A stretch of DNA of 14,086 nucleotides, taken from Candidatus Hodarchaeota archaeon (lineage in GTDB: Archaea; Asgardarchaeota; Heimdallarchaeia; Hodarchaeales; YT1-039). Positions within the stretch are counted from its first letter, which is position 1. Every line of letters begins with the position of its first letter. The stretch is taken from positions 1 through 14,086 of the forward strand of contig JAEOTF010000427.1 in assembly GCA_016840025.1 (NCBI GenBank), given 5' to 3'. Positions 1 to 7,985 of this stretch are shown here, in pieces. Below the pieces are notes generated by a model. That model searched no databases and was not told where the DNA came from. It saw only the letters and a program-made list of their open reading frames with translations. The position numbers were made by a program, and so were the translations under genes.

Positions 1-695
1 ATTTAGCAGCGGTTGGGGGAGATGAAGAACTACAATATTTGGTAAAACCAGGTGAAACGAAAGTATGGGCGTATAACAAACTCGAAATAACAGATGCAGA
101 AGATTCAAGAGACGAATATACAATTGAGGTATTAACAGACCATAATTTGGTAATTGTCACAATTAAAAGAGGATTGAGGATCAGAGTTGAAATAACAGAA
201 CTGAATAATAGTATTCCTTATGGAAAAATTTCATATGGTGATGTAACATCTATAGAACAACCCATTGTTGAGTATAAGTATCTCTTCAAGGCTCTTGATG
301 AAGAGACTTATTGGAAGAAGTGGATTGAGAACGAAGATTTTTACCAAGAAGAAGGGTTTGGGTATAATCCCGATGTCTATAATGAAATCTATGCCAGAAT
401 GAAAGGAGATCTGATAATTCTCACACAAACGGTCAGAATAAGTGCAGAGTGGGAAATGTACTTTATTTATAAATGGAATTGGAAAACCGGCTGGTTAGAA
501 TATGCTTATACAACATCTACAATTGTAGATACAGATACAAATGAAATAGTCCTTAAATCTGAAATAGAAATAATAACAGTGGATGGAGATGGAAAACTAA
601 TTCCTGGTTTCAAAGGTGAGTGGTTGTTTGTATTGTTAGGAGTTATTGCTATATTTCTTCCCAAGATAGATAAACGGCGATTTAGAGAAAGATAG
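1..695 (+). CDS. Surface protein, 3' part, with C-terminal PGF-like motif and membrane anchor (partial)
   Basis: The reading frame is open from base 3, so the gene starts left of the window; a TTG at 39 lies inside the frame and need not be the start. About 230 residues are visible. The body is rich in aromatic and acidic residues and beta-prone stretches, with no enzyme motif that I recognise. The end is informative: counting from the TTG, IPGF lies at residues 188-191, a hydrophobic helix at about 195-207, and a basic tail (KRRFRER) closes the protein. This order (short motif, helix, basic cluster) is that of archaeal surface proteins handled by archaeosortase-like enzymes, and Asgard surface proteins often end this way. 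I infer an extracellular domain tethered to the membrane; what it binds is unknown. The gene converges on the TPR gene with a 40-base gap holding a T run. Confidence 0.75.
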   Translation, partial: LAAVGGDEELQYLVKPGETKVWAYNKLEITDAEDSRDEYTIEVLTDHNLVIVTIKRGLRIRVEITELNNSIPYGKISYGDVTSIEQPIVEYKYLFKALDEETYWKKWIENEDFYQEEGFGYNPDVYNEIYARMKGDLIILTQTVRISAEWEMYFIYKWNWKTGWLEYAYTTSTIVDTDTNEIVLKSEIEIITVDGDGKLIPGFKGEWLFVLLGVIAIFLPKIDKRRFRER

Positions 696-709
696 TGGGA
701 TTCTATGCC

Positions 710-716
710 TTTTTTT
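710..716 (+). terminator. T-run terminator after the surface protein gene
   Basis: Seven consecutive T lie 15 bases after the stop codon of the surface protein gene, in the short gap before the convergent TPR gene. Archaeal RNA polymerase stops at such runs without needing a hairpin. No strong stem precedes it. The assignment rests on position and composition only. Confidence 0.45.
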
Positions 717-735
717 CTAAATCTAATGACCTATT

Positions 736-3549
736 TTATTCTTCTTCTTCCTTTTTAGATTCACCATCTTTTATTTCTAAAGCGTCTAAAAATTCTATCT
801 CTTCTACTGCTTCTATTGTTTCTACCGCTTGGACAACATTTACCGCTTGGATAGCTAAATCCCTGTTAAATATCTCATCACGTCTTCGTCTCAAAGCTTC
901 AGCCGCAGCTTCAAGTTCATCTATTTTTGACTTGATTTCATTATATTCTTCGGTTCGATTCTGTGAGAGGAGAAGATCTGCTAATTTTCTAAGTGCACTA
1001 AGATTATCGGGATTGTGAGTGAGAATCGAGCGATAAAACTCCTCTGCTTCATCCATCCGATTCTGTGAAAGGAGAAGGTCGGCTAATCTTCTAAGAACAT
1101 TGATATTATCGGATTTATGAATGAGAATAGAACGGAATAATGCTTCCACATCATCTGTCCGGTTCTGTGAATGTAAGAGATCAGTTAATTTACTGAGAGC
1201 ATTAAGATCATCTGGGTTATTAGCCATAATAGAACGGTAAAACTCTTCTGCTTCTTCTAGACGATTTTGTGAACGTAGGAGATCGGCTAATCTTCTGAGA
1301 GCACTTAAGTCATCAGATTTATGTGTGAGAATAGTTCGGAAGAGCTCCTCTGCCTCACTTCCCCGATTGGTTTGCTGCATAAGTCCTGCTAATTCAAAGA
1401 GAATGGAACGATTCGTTGGATCGTACTCGATAACTTTTCGAAATGCCTCTTCTGCTTTTTGTGTTTCTTCTAGTTCGAGACATATCTCTCCAATCGAAAT
1501 CCAACTCTGTACATCTGCAGGATCTTTCTCAACCGCTGCTAAATGCTCCTTTAATCCTGTTATAATTCTTTCTTTTTCTTGTTGAAGTTGTTCAATATTA
1601 TATGATGCTTTTGATCGTGCCCTAAACTCACTTCGGGATTCTAGGGGAGAACGTTTAAATTTGTCTTCTTCCCTAGCAACCAGTTCCTCGAATGTAATAG
1701 TTCCTGATCGTGGAAGAGATTTGGGGGTTGGTTTTGGCCTTTCTGTAGATATTCCCGATACTGTTTGGATTGCTGGAGATGATTGAATTGCTGGGGACGA
1801 TTGAATTGTAGGGAAAGGAGGAGTTTCACTAGGAAATGTATCAATAGGTTTTTCTGGTGCCTTAATTTTTGGTACTTTTGCACCAATAAGTTTAAGAGCA
1901 TTTTTAAATGCCTGTTCAGCTTCTTTTAGTCGTCCTTCTTGTTTTAAGAACGCCCCCATATCATTCCAAGCAAGGGGTGTCACGGACTCCAATAAGATTT
2001 TGTCTTTTGCTAATGCGGATTCAAATGCCAAGATACGGGTTTTACGATCATATTCGGGATGTATTCCTTTTAGAAAACAAGGAAGTCCCCACTGAGAGGG
2101 ATTTTTCGTTAAATATGAGTCCATTGATTTTCTTCGAGAAAGAAGATGTTCTCCATACAGAGAGTAGTTAATGAGATCAACAGAGGTCTTCCTCCCTTCA
2201 CGACCGAAAATCCACGTTGTTTTTTCTTCTATAAGATCAAAACTTAATTCAATTAATGAACTAATAAAAATAATGGATATAACAAAGTTAATTACAAAGA
2301 GTCCTTCTGAAAGGAATACAATAAAGTCAGATTCAATTCCCGTAAACGAAGCACAGAAATTAATTCCTAGAAGGGTAACAATTCCTGAACTAGCTAAAAA
2401 GATACCCCATCGAAATCCCGGTAGGGATTGAGGAAAGCGGAAAAGAGCGTTATAGGAGCGAATATTATCATTCAATGTATCTAAATCCCATGGGGATGAG
2501 ATTTTTTCATAAAGTCCTTGATTCAGCCATACATTTACAAATGCAAAGGGACGTGTAATTAAGACAAGCAATGGTCCAAGAGTAAGGAGCATTATTCCAA
2601 ATTCGAAAGATAATCCTGGAAAAAGCTCGAAAAGAAAGCTTTCTAATAAACCTGGTTCTTCTTCTCCGAAGTTCCCCAACAAGAAGTCAAAAATCGTTAG
2701 AATGGTTGAAAATAAACTTGTTGGAAGCAGAATTAATGCAATAAAGGCTTGAAATTGTGATAAGCCCCCTTTAATTTGTCCCCAGTTAGAATCTTCTAAT
2801 GATCGAACCTTTTCTCCTTCCAATAAATTCCAATTACGTGCTTGATACCACAGGTCTATAGTAAAGAGGTAAAAAAACTTCCCTTCGGTTCTAGCTATAA
2901 TTAAGGCGATTGGAAAGATCGCTAATCCGATTAATAGTCCTTCTGGAGAAATAAATGATTGGTCAATTGCCCAAACACCCGCAAGGACAAAAAGGACTGC
3001 ACCTATAAGAATTATTATTTTATTCGCTGTTCCTTTGAGTATTGTTAATAATTCTTCGGGTAATTTGTTCTTTTTACGGAAAACTAACATGTGTTCTCTG
3101 AGTTTAGGAGAGGAGATCTTGGAATCGATATAATCTTCAGGAAAAGGTCTACTAAAAAGTGCTAAAATTACGGAAATGATGATAATAAAGAGTAATAATC
3201 CAAATCCAACCCAGCTTAGCCACCAACCCACCTCAATTACATCTCTTAATTCGGATGAAAACTCGTCTTTAATTTCATTCAAGGCGTTAATGAAGATTGC
3301 TAGAACAATCCAAAAAATATTCAACCCAACTAATCCTTTTAAGATCCATTGAGAGCCTTTTTGATCTATTTTAGTCCATCCAGTAAAACTGTAGTATTCA
3401 TTATTCAAATCTTTCTCCTTATCAGACTGCTGTTGGGGTACTTGAATTCCTAAAAATCCTTTTTTGTATACAAACCAGCTTATTATGCTTACAAAACCAA
3501 AAACACATATTAAAACAGGAATTTCAGTTCCACTATTGACAAAATTCAT
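736..3549 (-). CDS. Polytopic membrane protein with C-terminal TPR array
   Basis: This is a 937-residue protein. The N-terminal half has about nine hydrophobic segments (near residues 11-29, 72-90, 110-132, 177-196, 203-220, 265-290, 317-340, 380-400 and 408-430), separated by short loops. A lone TPR-like helix pair lies at about 526-556, then a Pro/Ser linker (557-615) with a TIQSSPAIQ-type repeat. A TPR array covers about 676-870, with a 34-residue period and the recurring core ALRRLADLLxSQNRxEEAEEFYRSI. A charged, coiled-coil-prone tail ends in KKEEEE. TPRs bind proteins, so a membrane platform with a cytoplasmic docking arm is likely; I do not recognise the membrane part. The start is secure: GGAGG lies six bases upstream of ATG. 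The upstream MFS gene is on the same strand, 103 bases away, but this gene has its own TATA-like box and a palindrome. Confidence 0.85.
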   Translation of the reverse strand: MNFVNSGTEIPVLICVFGFVSIISWFVYKKGFLGIQVPQQQSDKEKDLNNEYYSFTGWTKIDQKGSQWILKGLVGLNIFWIVLAIFINALNEIKDEFSSELRDVIEVGWWLSWVGFGLLLFIIIISVILALFSRPFPEDYIDSKISSPKLREHMLVFRKKNKLPEELLTILKGTANKIIILIGAVLFVLAGVWAIDQSFISPEGLLIGLAIFPIALIIARTEGKFFYLFTIDLWYQARNWNLLEGEKVRSLEDSNWGQIKGGLSQFQAFIALILLPTSLFSTILTIFDFLLGNFGEEEPGLLESFLFELFPGLSFEFGIMLLTLGPLLVLITRPFAFVNVWLNQGLYEKISSPWDLDTLNDNIRSYNALFRFPQSLPGFRWGIFLASSGIVTLLGINFCASFTGIESDFIVFLSEGLFVINFVISIIFISSLIELSFDLIEEKTTWIFGREGRKTSVDLINYSLYGEHLLSRRKSMDSYLTKNPSQWGLPCFLKGIHPEYDRKTRILAFESALAKDKILLESVTPLAWNDMGAFLKQEGRLKEAEQAFKNALKLIGAKVPKIKAPEKPIDTFPSETPPFPTIQSSPAIQSSPAIQTVSGISTERPKPTPKSLPRSGTITFEELVAREEDKFKRSPLESRSEFRARSKASYNIEQLQQEKERIITGLKEHLAAVEKDPADVQSWISIGEICLELEETQKAEEAFRKVIEYDPTNRSILFELAGLMQQTNRGSEAEELFRTILTHKSDDLSALRRLADLLRSQNRLEEAEEFYRSIMANNPDDLNALSKLTDLLHSQNRTDDVEALFRSILIHKSDNINVLRRLADLLLSQNRMDEAEEFYRSILTHNPDNLSALRKLADLLLSQNRTEEYNEIKSKIDELEAAAEALRRRRDEIFNRDLAIQAVNVVQAVETIEAVEEIEFLDALEIKDGESKKEEEE
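910..1420 (-). repeat. 102-base tandem repeats encoding TPR units
   Basis: The TPR-coding part has a strict 102-base register. On the + strand the marker CGATTCTGTGA or a near variant begins at 956, 1058, 1160 and 1262, with a weaker copy at 1364. Each unit encodes 34 residues. The units differ by scattered substitutions and have no length changes, which fits internal duplication followed by divergence under selection for the TPR fold. Confidence 0.85.
1769..1809 (-). repeat. 18-base tandem repeat in the Pro/Ser linker
   Basis: Two 18-base copies (1769-1786 and 1787-1804) differ at two positions and are followed by a partial third copy. They encode AIQSSP-type repeats in the flexible linker between the lone TPR-like helix pair and the main TPR array. 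The most likely source is replication slippage in a disordered, length-tolerant segment. Confidence 0.7.
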
Positions 3550-3555
3550 TGGTAT

Positions 3556-3562
3556 CCTCCCC
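3556..3562 (-). promoter_or_regulatory. Strong Shine-Dalgarno site of the TPR gene
   Basis: On the minus strand GGGGAGG ends six bases before the ATG at 3549. This is the clearest ribosome binding site in the window and it fixes the start of the TPR gene. It directly abuts the palindrome at 3563-3576. Confidence 0.75.
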
Positions 3563-3576
3563 TGAAGTTAACTTCA
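3563..3576. promoter_or_regulatory. Perfect 14-base palindrome in the TPR gene leader
   Basis: TGAAGTTAACTTCA reads identically on both strands. If the TATA-like box at 3601-3609 is used, transcription would begin near 3580 and this site would lie just after the start. That is a usual place for a repressor operator in archaea. In RNA it could also form a five-pair stem with a UUAA loop right before the ribosome binding site. The function is inferred. Confidence 0.45.
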
Positions 3577-3600
3577 AAATGTATAATTATTTTTGCATTA

Positions 3601-3609
3601 CTTATAAAT
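3601..3609 (-). promoter_or_regulatory. TATA-like box for the TPR gene
   Basis: On the minus strand the sequence reads AATTTATAAG, close to the archaeal TATA box. It lies about 50 bases upstream of the TPR start codon, leaving a leader of about 30 bases with the palindrome and the Shine-Dalgarno site. The AT-rich background makes such boxes easy to find by chance. Confidence 0.45.
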
Positions 3610-3610
3610 T

Positions 3611-3660
3611 AGAATTAGATTGGAATAATTTCAAATTTAGCAAACAAATAATCTAATTCT
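3611..3660. repeat. 11-base perfect inverted repeat between MFS gene 1 and the TPR gene
   Basis: AGAATTAGATT at 3611-3621 is the exact reverse complement of AATCTAATTCT at 3650-3660, with a 28-base spacer. One arm overlaps the stop codon of MFS gene 1; the other abuts the TATA-like box of the TPR gene. It could be a hairpin at the end of the MFS transcript, or a paired operator. The sequence alone does not decide which. Confidence 0.55.
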
Positions 3661-4906
3661 CACGTACTGGAACATTTAAAGTTTCTTTCACCCATATTAA
3701 ACCAAGAAATACAGCTAACCAGGTCAAAATTGCAGGGAAGATCGTCCAAAAGTCCATGGCGATACTATAATTGTCAGCAACCCAACCACCGTAAAGAGCA
3801 CCTACAAACATGGCAAAACTACTTGTTGACATGTATAAACTTAATCCACGGGATCTTTCATGGTCTAAGGTTAAATCAGAGATCATTGTATTAACTGTGG
3901 GTCTTAAAAAGGCATATCCTGGGATTAACGATAATAAGAACGCAATCTCTGGTTGATGAAAGAGAGATAAGCCAGCAAACATGAGGGGATAAATCGATAG
4001 ACCAAAAACGTAAACTGGTTTACGCCCAGTTTGATCAATTATTCCTCCAAGACGCCAAAGGATGAGAGTCGCTAGTAAAGTAAGTATACCAAAACTATAA
4101 CCTAAATACTCGTATGGGATGTTAGTTCGTTCATTCAAGAAAATATTACCAAATACAAAAAAGGATCCTAGAGAAAAATCAAGGATAGCTATGGATAGTA
4201 ATATCAGGAGAAATTGAGGACGTTTGAGAATTTTAAAAAAACTACTTTGATCAAGAACTGGTGAAGGATTTTTTGAGGCTTCGGGGTACACCTTGGGAAT
4301 TCCAGCATGATTAGGGGTTATGTGAGCTGTTTGTTTCAGTTTATCTAAATGGGGACTCTCTGGAGAAGCCAGTATAATAAAACCAGAAATTCCAACTAAT
4401 ATCGCTGCAAAAAACAGTAACGTTACCATTCCTAATTCTTTATAGCCATGACCTGCAACTATAGAGCCAAGGAAATAACCTGCACTTGCATATAACAGAA
4501 GATAATTGGTTGTTCTACCCTTTTCAGCTGGGTTACATACATTAGTTGCAAGAGCTAATGTAATCATATAATAGGCGGGAGCAATTAAAGAACCAAAACC
4601 TACAATAATCAAATACTGAAATGCATGAGTGATTTGAGTTAGGAGAAGGTATTGAAACATTCCTACAAGATTAATCAGTAGTATTATTTCTCTGTAATGT
4701 GCAAAACGATCGGTTAACTGGGAAAGACCTAGAATTCCTGTTAAACTGATAACCATCGGAAAAGACAATACTAACCCAAGACGAAGGAAGGACGATTCAC
4801 CAAGCACCTGGCGTAACCATATCGATGTAAATGGACCAATAAGAGATTGCCCCACATGCCAAACGAACATACTGGTATATATTGGGAGCAGTTGCGAGCG
4901 AACCAT
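3653..4906 (-). CDS. MFS transporter, copy 1 of a tandem pair
   Basis: This is a 417-residue protein with about twelve hydrophobic helices in two six-helix halves, split by a hydrophilic loop at about 182-225, the usual MFS length and plan. The MFS signature loop is visible twice: QLTDRF..YR at 63-72 between helices 2 and 3, and GGIIDQTGRK at 287-296 between helices 8 and 9. RPT at 335-337 and HERSRG at 349-354 mark the second half. Such carriers move small solutes or drugs, usually by exchange with protons; the substrate cannot be read here. ATG is chosen because an in-frame stop lies eight codons upstream and no other start codon intervenes. TATA-like stretches lie at 4941-4950 and 4971-4980. 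It is a clear duplicate of the neighbouring copy 2. Confidence 0.88.
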   Translation of the reverse strand: MVRSQLLPIYTSMFVWHVGQSLIGPFTSIWLRQVLGESSFLRLGLVLSFPMVISLTGILGLSQLTDRFAHYREIILLINLVGMFQYLLLTQITHAFQYLIIVGFGSLIAPAYYMITLALATNVCNPAEKGRTTNYLLLYASAGYFLGSIVAGHGYKELGMVTLLFFAAILVGISGFIILASPESPHLDKLKQTAHITPNHAGIPKVYPEASKNPSPVLDQSSFFKILKRPQFLLILLSIAILDFSLGSFFVFGNIFLNERTNIPYEYLGYSFGILTLLATLILWRLGGIIDQTGRKPVYVFGLSIYPLMFAGLSLFHQPEIAFLLSLIPGYAFLRPTVNTMISDLTLDHERSRGLSLYMSTSSFAMFVGALYGGWVADNYSIAMDFWTIFPAILTWLAVFLGLIWVKETLNVPVREN

Positions 4907-5002
4907 CGTAACATCAGAGAATCCTTTGTTCTAATGATTTGAATATAGAAATCCAAAGATCATTGAATTTAGATTTAAACCTGACTAGGGAATTTGTTAG
5001 AA

Positions 5003-5024
5003 TCTATTAGCTCAATCTAATAGA
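5003..5024. repeat. Inverted repeat between the two tandem MFS genes
   Basis: TCTATTAG at 5003-5010 and CTAATAGA at 5017-5024 form an eight-pair inverted repeat with a six-base loop. It lies 24 bases beyond the stop codon of MFS copy 2 and about 100 bases upstream of the start of copy 1. It may end the copy 2 transcript or be an operator for copy 1. No long T run follows on the minus strand, which weakens the terminator reading. Confidence 0.4.
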
Positions 5025-5047
5025 AATTAATCTTAAAGTCCGAAAAT

Positions 5048-6325
5048 TCAGACTATTGCCTCACCCTCTGAAATATTTAATGTCTCTTTTACAAAGATTG
5101 TTGCTACAAAGACAGCAAACCATGCGAGTATCGCTGGAAAGATGGTTACGAGGTCAATAGCAATTTTGTATGTATCTACCGCCCAACCAATATAAAGAGC
5201 ACCAATAGTCATGGATAAATTACTAGAAATCGTTAATAAGCTTAACCCTCGAGATCGTTCATGTTCTAGGGTTAAATCAGCGATCATTGCGCTAGCAGTT
5301 GGTCTTAAAACTGCATATGATGGAATACACCATATAAAAAATACAATCAATGGCTGCCTAAAGAAAGATAGGACTATAAAAATCAGCGGGTAATTCAATA
5401 AACCCCATATAAATACTAATCTGCGACCATAACGATCTATAAACTTTCCGAGCTGCCATAATAAAACACAAGCAAGAAGAGTCGCGATGCCGTTACCATA
5501 ACCTATCCATTCGTAGGGAAGCTCGCCTCGTTCATTGATGTAGATCGTTCCAAATATGAAGAAACCACCTGCACAGAAATCTAGAATACTAATGCAGAGT
5601 AAAATAAGTACAATTCGTGGTCGTTTCACGATAGTAAATATACTCACTTTTTTGCGAAGAGTTTGTTTCGTTTCAGTCATCTCAGTAGGAGTTAGGGGAA
5701 ATTTTACAGGATTAATGGTAACAGTAACAGATGATGTATCTAGTGACGTATCTTGTGATTTATCCAAGTGAGGACTTTCAGGTGTAGCTAATATTATGAG
5801 ACCTGATATCCCAGCGCAGATAGCTGCAGCGAATAACATCCATTCCATTCCTAATTCTCTATAACCAGTTCCTGCATAGAGGGACCCGATAAAAAACCCC
5901 GCACTCACAAATAACAAGATGTAATTAGTGGTTTTACCTTTATCAGAGGGATTACAAATATTCGTTGCTAAGGCAAGGATAATCGTGTAATAAGCTGGAA
6001 AAACCAATGCTCCGAGACCAGCAACGATTAAATATTCAAAAGCGGTGTTAATCTGCGTTAAAACCAAATATTGAGCCATTCCAACGAAAGTAATTAGAAT
6101 TATCGCCTGACGATAATATCCAAAACGATCAGTCAAATTCGAGATACTTAGGACACCAATCAATGAAATGACCATAGGAAAAGATAATACTAAACCCAGA
6201 CGAAGGAAAGAAGATTCTCCGATAACCTGGCGTAGCCATAATGACATGAATGGACCTACCAATGATTGTCCAATGAATAGAACGAACACAGAAATATAGA
6301 TAGGTAAAAGGCGAGATTGTGGCAT
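5048..6325 (-). CDS. MFS transporter, copy 2 of a tandem pair
   Basis: This is a 425-residue, twelve-helix MFS carrier. Motif A-type loops are at 63-72 (NLTDRFGYYR) and 293-302 (GKFIDRYGRR), with RPT at 341-343 and HERSRG at 355-360. The central loop (about 182-235) is Thr/Ser-rich and eight residues longer than in copy 1. Without gaps, I count 131 identities in the first 190 positions against copy 1, so the pair arose by duplication. Differences concentrate in the central loop and several helix faces, so substrate range may have shifted. No good Shine-Dalgarno site precedes the ATG. A TATA-like AATTATACTC on the minus strand (6403-6412) would give a leader of roughly 55 bases. It is transcribed away from MFS gene 3. 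The substrate is unknown. Confidence 0.88.
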   Translation of the reverse strand: MPQSRLLPIYISVFVLFIGQSLVGPFMSLWLRQVIGESSFLRLGLVLSFPMVISLIGVLSISNLTDRFGYYRQAIILITFVGMAQYLVLTQINTAFEYLIVAGLGALVFPAYYTIILALATNICNPSDKGKTTNYILLFVSAGFFIGSLYAGTGYRELGMEWMLFAAAICAGISGLIILATPESPHLDKSQDTSLDTSSVTVTINPVKFPLTPTEMTETKQTLRKKVSIFTIVKRPRIVLILLCISILDFCAGGFFIFGTIYINERGELPYEWIGYGNGIATLLACVLLWQLGKFIDRYGRRLVFIWGLLNYPLIFIVLSFFRQPLIVFFIWCIPSYAVLRPTASAMIADLTLEHERSRGLSLLTISSNLSMTIGALYIGWAVDTYKIAIDLVTIFPAILAWFAVFVATIFVKETLNISEGEAIV

Positions 6326-6677
6326 TGTGGCACCAGAGAGCTTGTTAATTTCCTTTTTTCACTGACAGCGGTAATATTGTTTGTTTTAGATTCAAATTAA
6401 GAGAGTATAATTAGCGAAAAAATGAGTTTTTAATCTTTGTCAATTATTACTTTACTTCTGAACTCGAAAATAAAACAGGGATACATTCTATTACTGAAAA
6501 AGACGGAGAGAAGAAAAAAACTAAGGAAATTTATTTTCTTAACATAACCCTAGTAAATCATTGATATTGGATATATATACTACTTTTTTAGAAATCACCA
6601 CTTTTTAGAAAATATTTAAAGAACAAAAAAAAATCCTCAAACCGTCAAAAATTCTTTTAGGGAGCAAATGAAAGATT
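6326..6677. other. Divergent promoter region between MFS copy 2 and MFS gene 3
   Basis: These 352 bases hold no convincing gene. On the minus strand a TATA-like box at 6403-6412 can serve MFS copy 2. On the plus strand there are two candidates for MFS gene 3, at 6571-6579 and 6612-6620. Between them lies an imperfect direct repeat, ACTTTTTTAGAAAT at 6582-6595 and ACTTTTTAGAAAAT at 6600-6613, which could bind a regulator. A poly-A stretch (6624-6632) and GGGAG (6660-6664) precede gene 3. The rest is AT-rich spacer with no strong stem. Confidence 0.55.
6612..6620 (+). promoter_or_regulatory. TATA-like box for MFS gene 3
   Basis: ATATTTAAA is preceded by the A-rich AGAAA, which suits the archaeal TFB recognition element. 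A transcript would begin near 6640, about 20 bases before GGGAG. A second box, ATATATATA at 6571-6579, is an alternative that would give a leader of about 80 bases. Confidence 0.4.
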
Positions 6678-7985
6678 TTGAAACCATTATTAATGTTTTT
6701 GGGAGTTCAGGATCTGCCTGAACGAGCACAACGTTTAGTTCAAAAGGTAGTGCTTTCAGTTATAGTCTTAGATTTTATTTGGAATCTTGCTGCAGCTTTT
6801 TATGTTCTCTTTGTGATTGATATCGTTGGGATTGACAAATTAGGTATTCTACTTGCAGTAAGTTTCATTTTACAATCTGCTCTAGACTATCCTTCTGGAG
6901 TTATCGGTGACTGGGTAGGTCAAAGATGGGTACTGTTAATTGGATTCCTGATTGATGGCTTAGCCTTTGGAGCATTGTTCTTTGCGGATTCCTTTTCCAG
7001 TTTATTTGTCATCTATATCCTCCGCGCAATCGCATTTTCTCAACAGTCAGGTGCGATAAGTACGTGGCTTGACAATAATTACAAAATAGCCGCTGATGAA
7101 GTTGATCCACAAAGGGATGTCTATAAACTTTTCATGGGGAGATGGAAAACAATTGGAATGCTTATCCCAGCCATTTCTGTTATTATTGGAGGGATAATTG
7201 CTACTGTTTACCGCCGACAAGTCGTGTTCGCCATCCAGGCAATAGGCTTGACTGTAATAGCGATTTTATTCCTATTCATTGTGAAAGATTTTCCGGAGAT
7301 AGAAAGACCCAAAAGATCCTTCCAGAATTATCTGAAATTGCTGGGTGAGGGGCTTAGATTCGTAATCAATAGTCCAATGATGGTGTTTTTCATAGCAGGT
7401 ATTTGTATTTCTGCTGCAATGTCGATTATATGGTTCGAAATGATATTATTTCCATTATATTTCGGATATACAGGTTCTGATACAGGAACTAGCATCCTTC
7501 GCTTTATTGTATTGATTGTTGGAATGGTATTAGCATTCTATGCATCTAAAGTGGCTGTAAAATTAGATGTTAAGTGGATTCCATGGTTACGATTGATTGA
7601 TTCAACGATATTCTTCTGGGGAATTGCACTATTAACCTATTGGTTCCCAATTGACAGGAACACTTTCACACCAGTCGCGATTGTAATTACCGTCGTAATC
7701 TATGCTTCAGTATGGTTCTTTTTTCATATTGCGGATATACTTCATCAACGGATCTTTTTAGACTTTATTCCTGACCGAAATCGCAATTCGATTTACTCTT
7801 TGATTCCAACATTAATCCTTCTAGTTACTGCACCAGGTGTTGTTATAGGGGGCATATTATTGAAGAATCTGGACGTACCGGTGACGTCATTCCTTTTAGG
7901 TTCAATTGGAATAATTGCGGTGATATTCTATTATATTTCATTACGATATATGCCCCAAGATGCACTAAAGCACAAAAAGGTTTAA
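6678..7985 (+). CDS. MFS transporter, unrelated to the tandem pair within the superfamily
   Basis: This is a 435-residue protein with about twelve hydrophobic helices. Motif A is seen as DYPSGVIGDWVGQR at residues 70-83 between helices 2 and 3. The SGAISTWLDN stretch at 124-133 resembles MFS groups with an SGA..AW.(D) motif in helix 4, and DRNRNSIYSL at 366-375 is the usual loop before helix 11. It shares no long blocks with the two minus-strand carriers. The substrate is unknown. The start is uncertain: a stop at 6669-6671 limits the frame on the left, so it begins at TTG 6678 or ATG 6693. GGGAG at 6660-6664 is 13 bases before the TTG and only three before an out-of-frame ATG at 6668. A T run about 85 bases after the stop probably ends the transcript. 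Confidence 0.85.
   Translation: MKPLLMFLGVQDLPERAQRLVQKVVLSVIVLDFIWNLAAAFYVLFVIDIVGIDKLGILLAVSFILQSALDYPSGVIGDWVGQRWVLLIGFLIDGLAFGALFFADSFSSLFVIYILRAIAFSQQSGAISTWLDNNYKIAADEVDPQRDVYKLFMGRWKTIGMLIPAISVIIGGIIATVYRRQVVFAIQAIGLTVIAILFLFIVKDFPEIERPKRSFQNYLKLLGEGLRFVINSPMMVFFIAGICISAAMSIIWFEMILFPLYFGYTGSDTGTSILRFIVLIVGMVLAFYASKVAVKLDVKWIPWLRLIDSTIFFWGIALLTYWFPIDRNTFTPVAIVITVVIYASVWFFFHIADILHQRIFLDFIPDRNRNSIYSLIPTLILLVTAPGVVIGGILLKNLDVPVTSFLLGSIGIIAVIFYYISLRYMPQDALKHKKV

Noticed and set aside
910..1420. Regular 102-base repeats that could suggest a CRISPR or satellite array
   Set aside because: They lie in frame inside the TPR gene, encode 34-residue TPR units and lack the repeat-spacer pattern.
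695..2431. Several open frames of 86-107 codons on the plus strand opposite the TPR gene
   Set aside because: They are Ser-rich or otherwise low-complexity antisense readings of a well-supported gene, with no domain and no ribosome site.
5038..5053. Imperfect hairpin over the stop codon of MFS copy 2
   Set aside because: It is a short stem with a G-U pair and a very small loop, with no strong T run after it; too weak to call a terminator.
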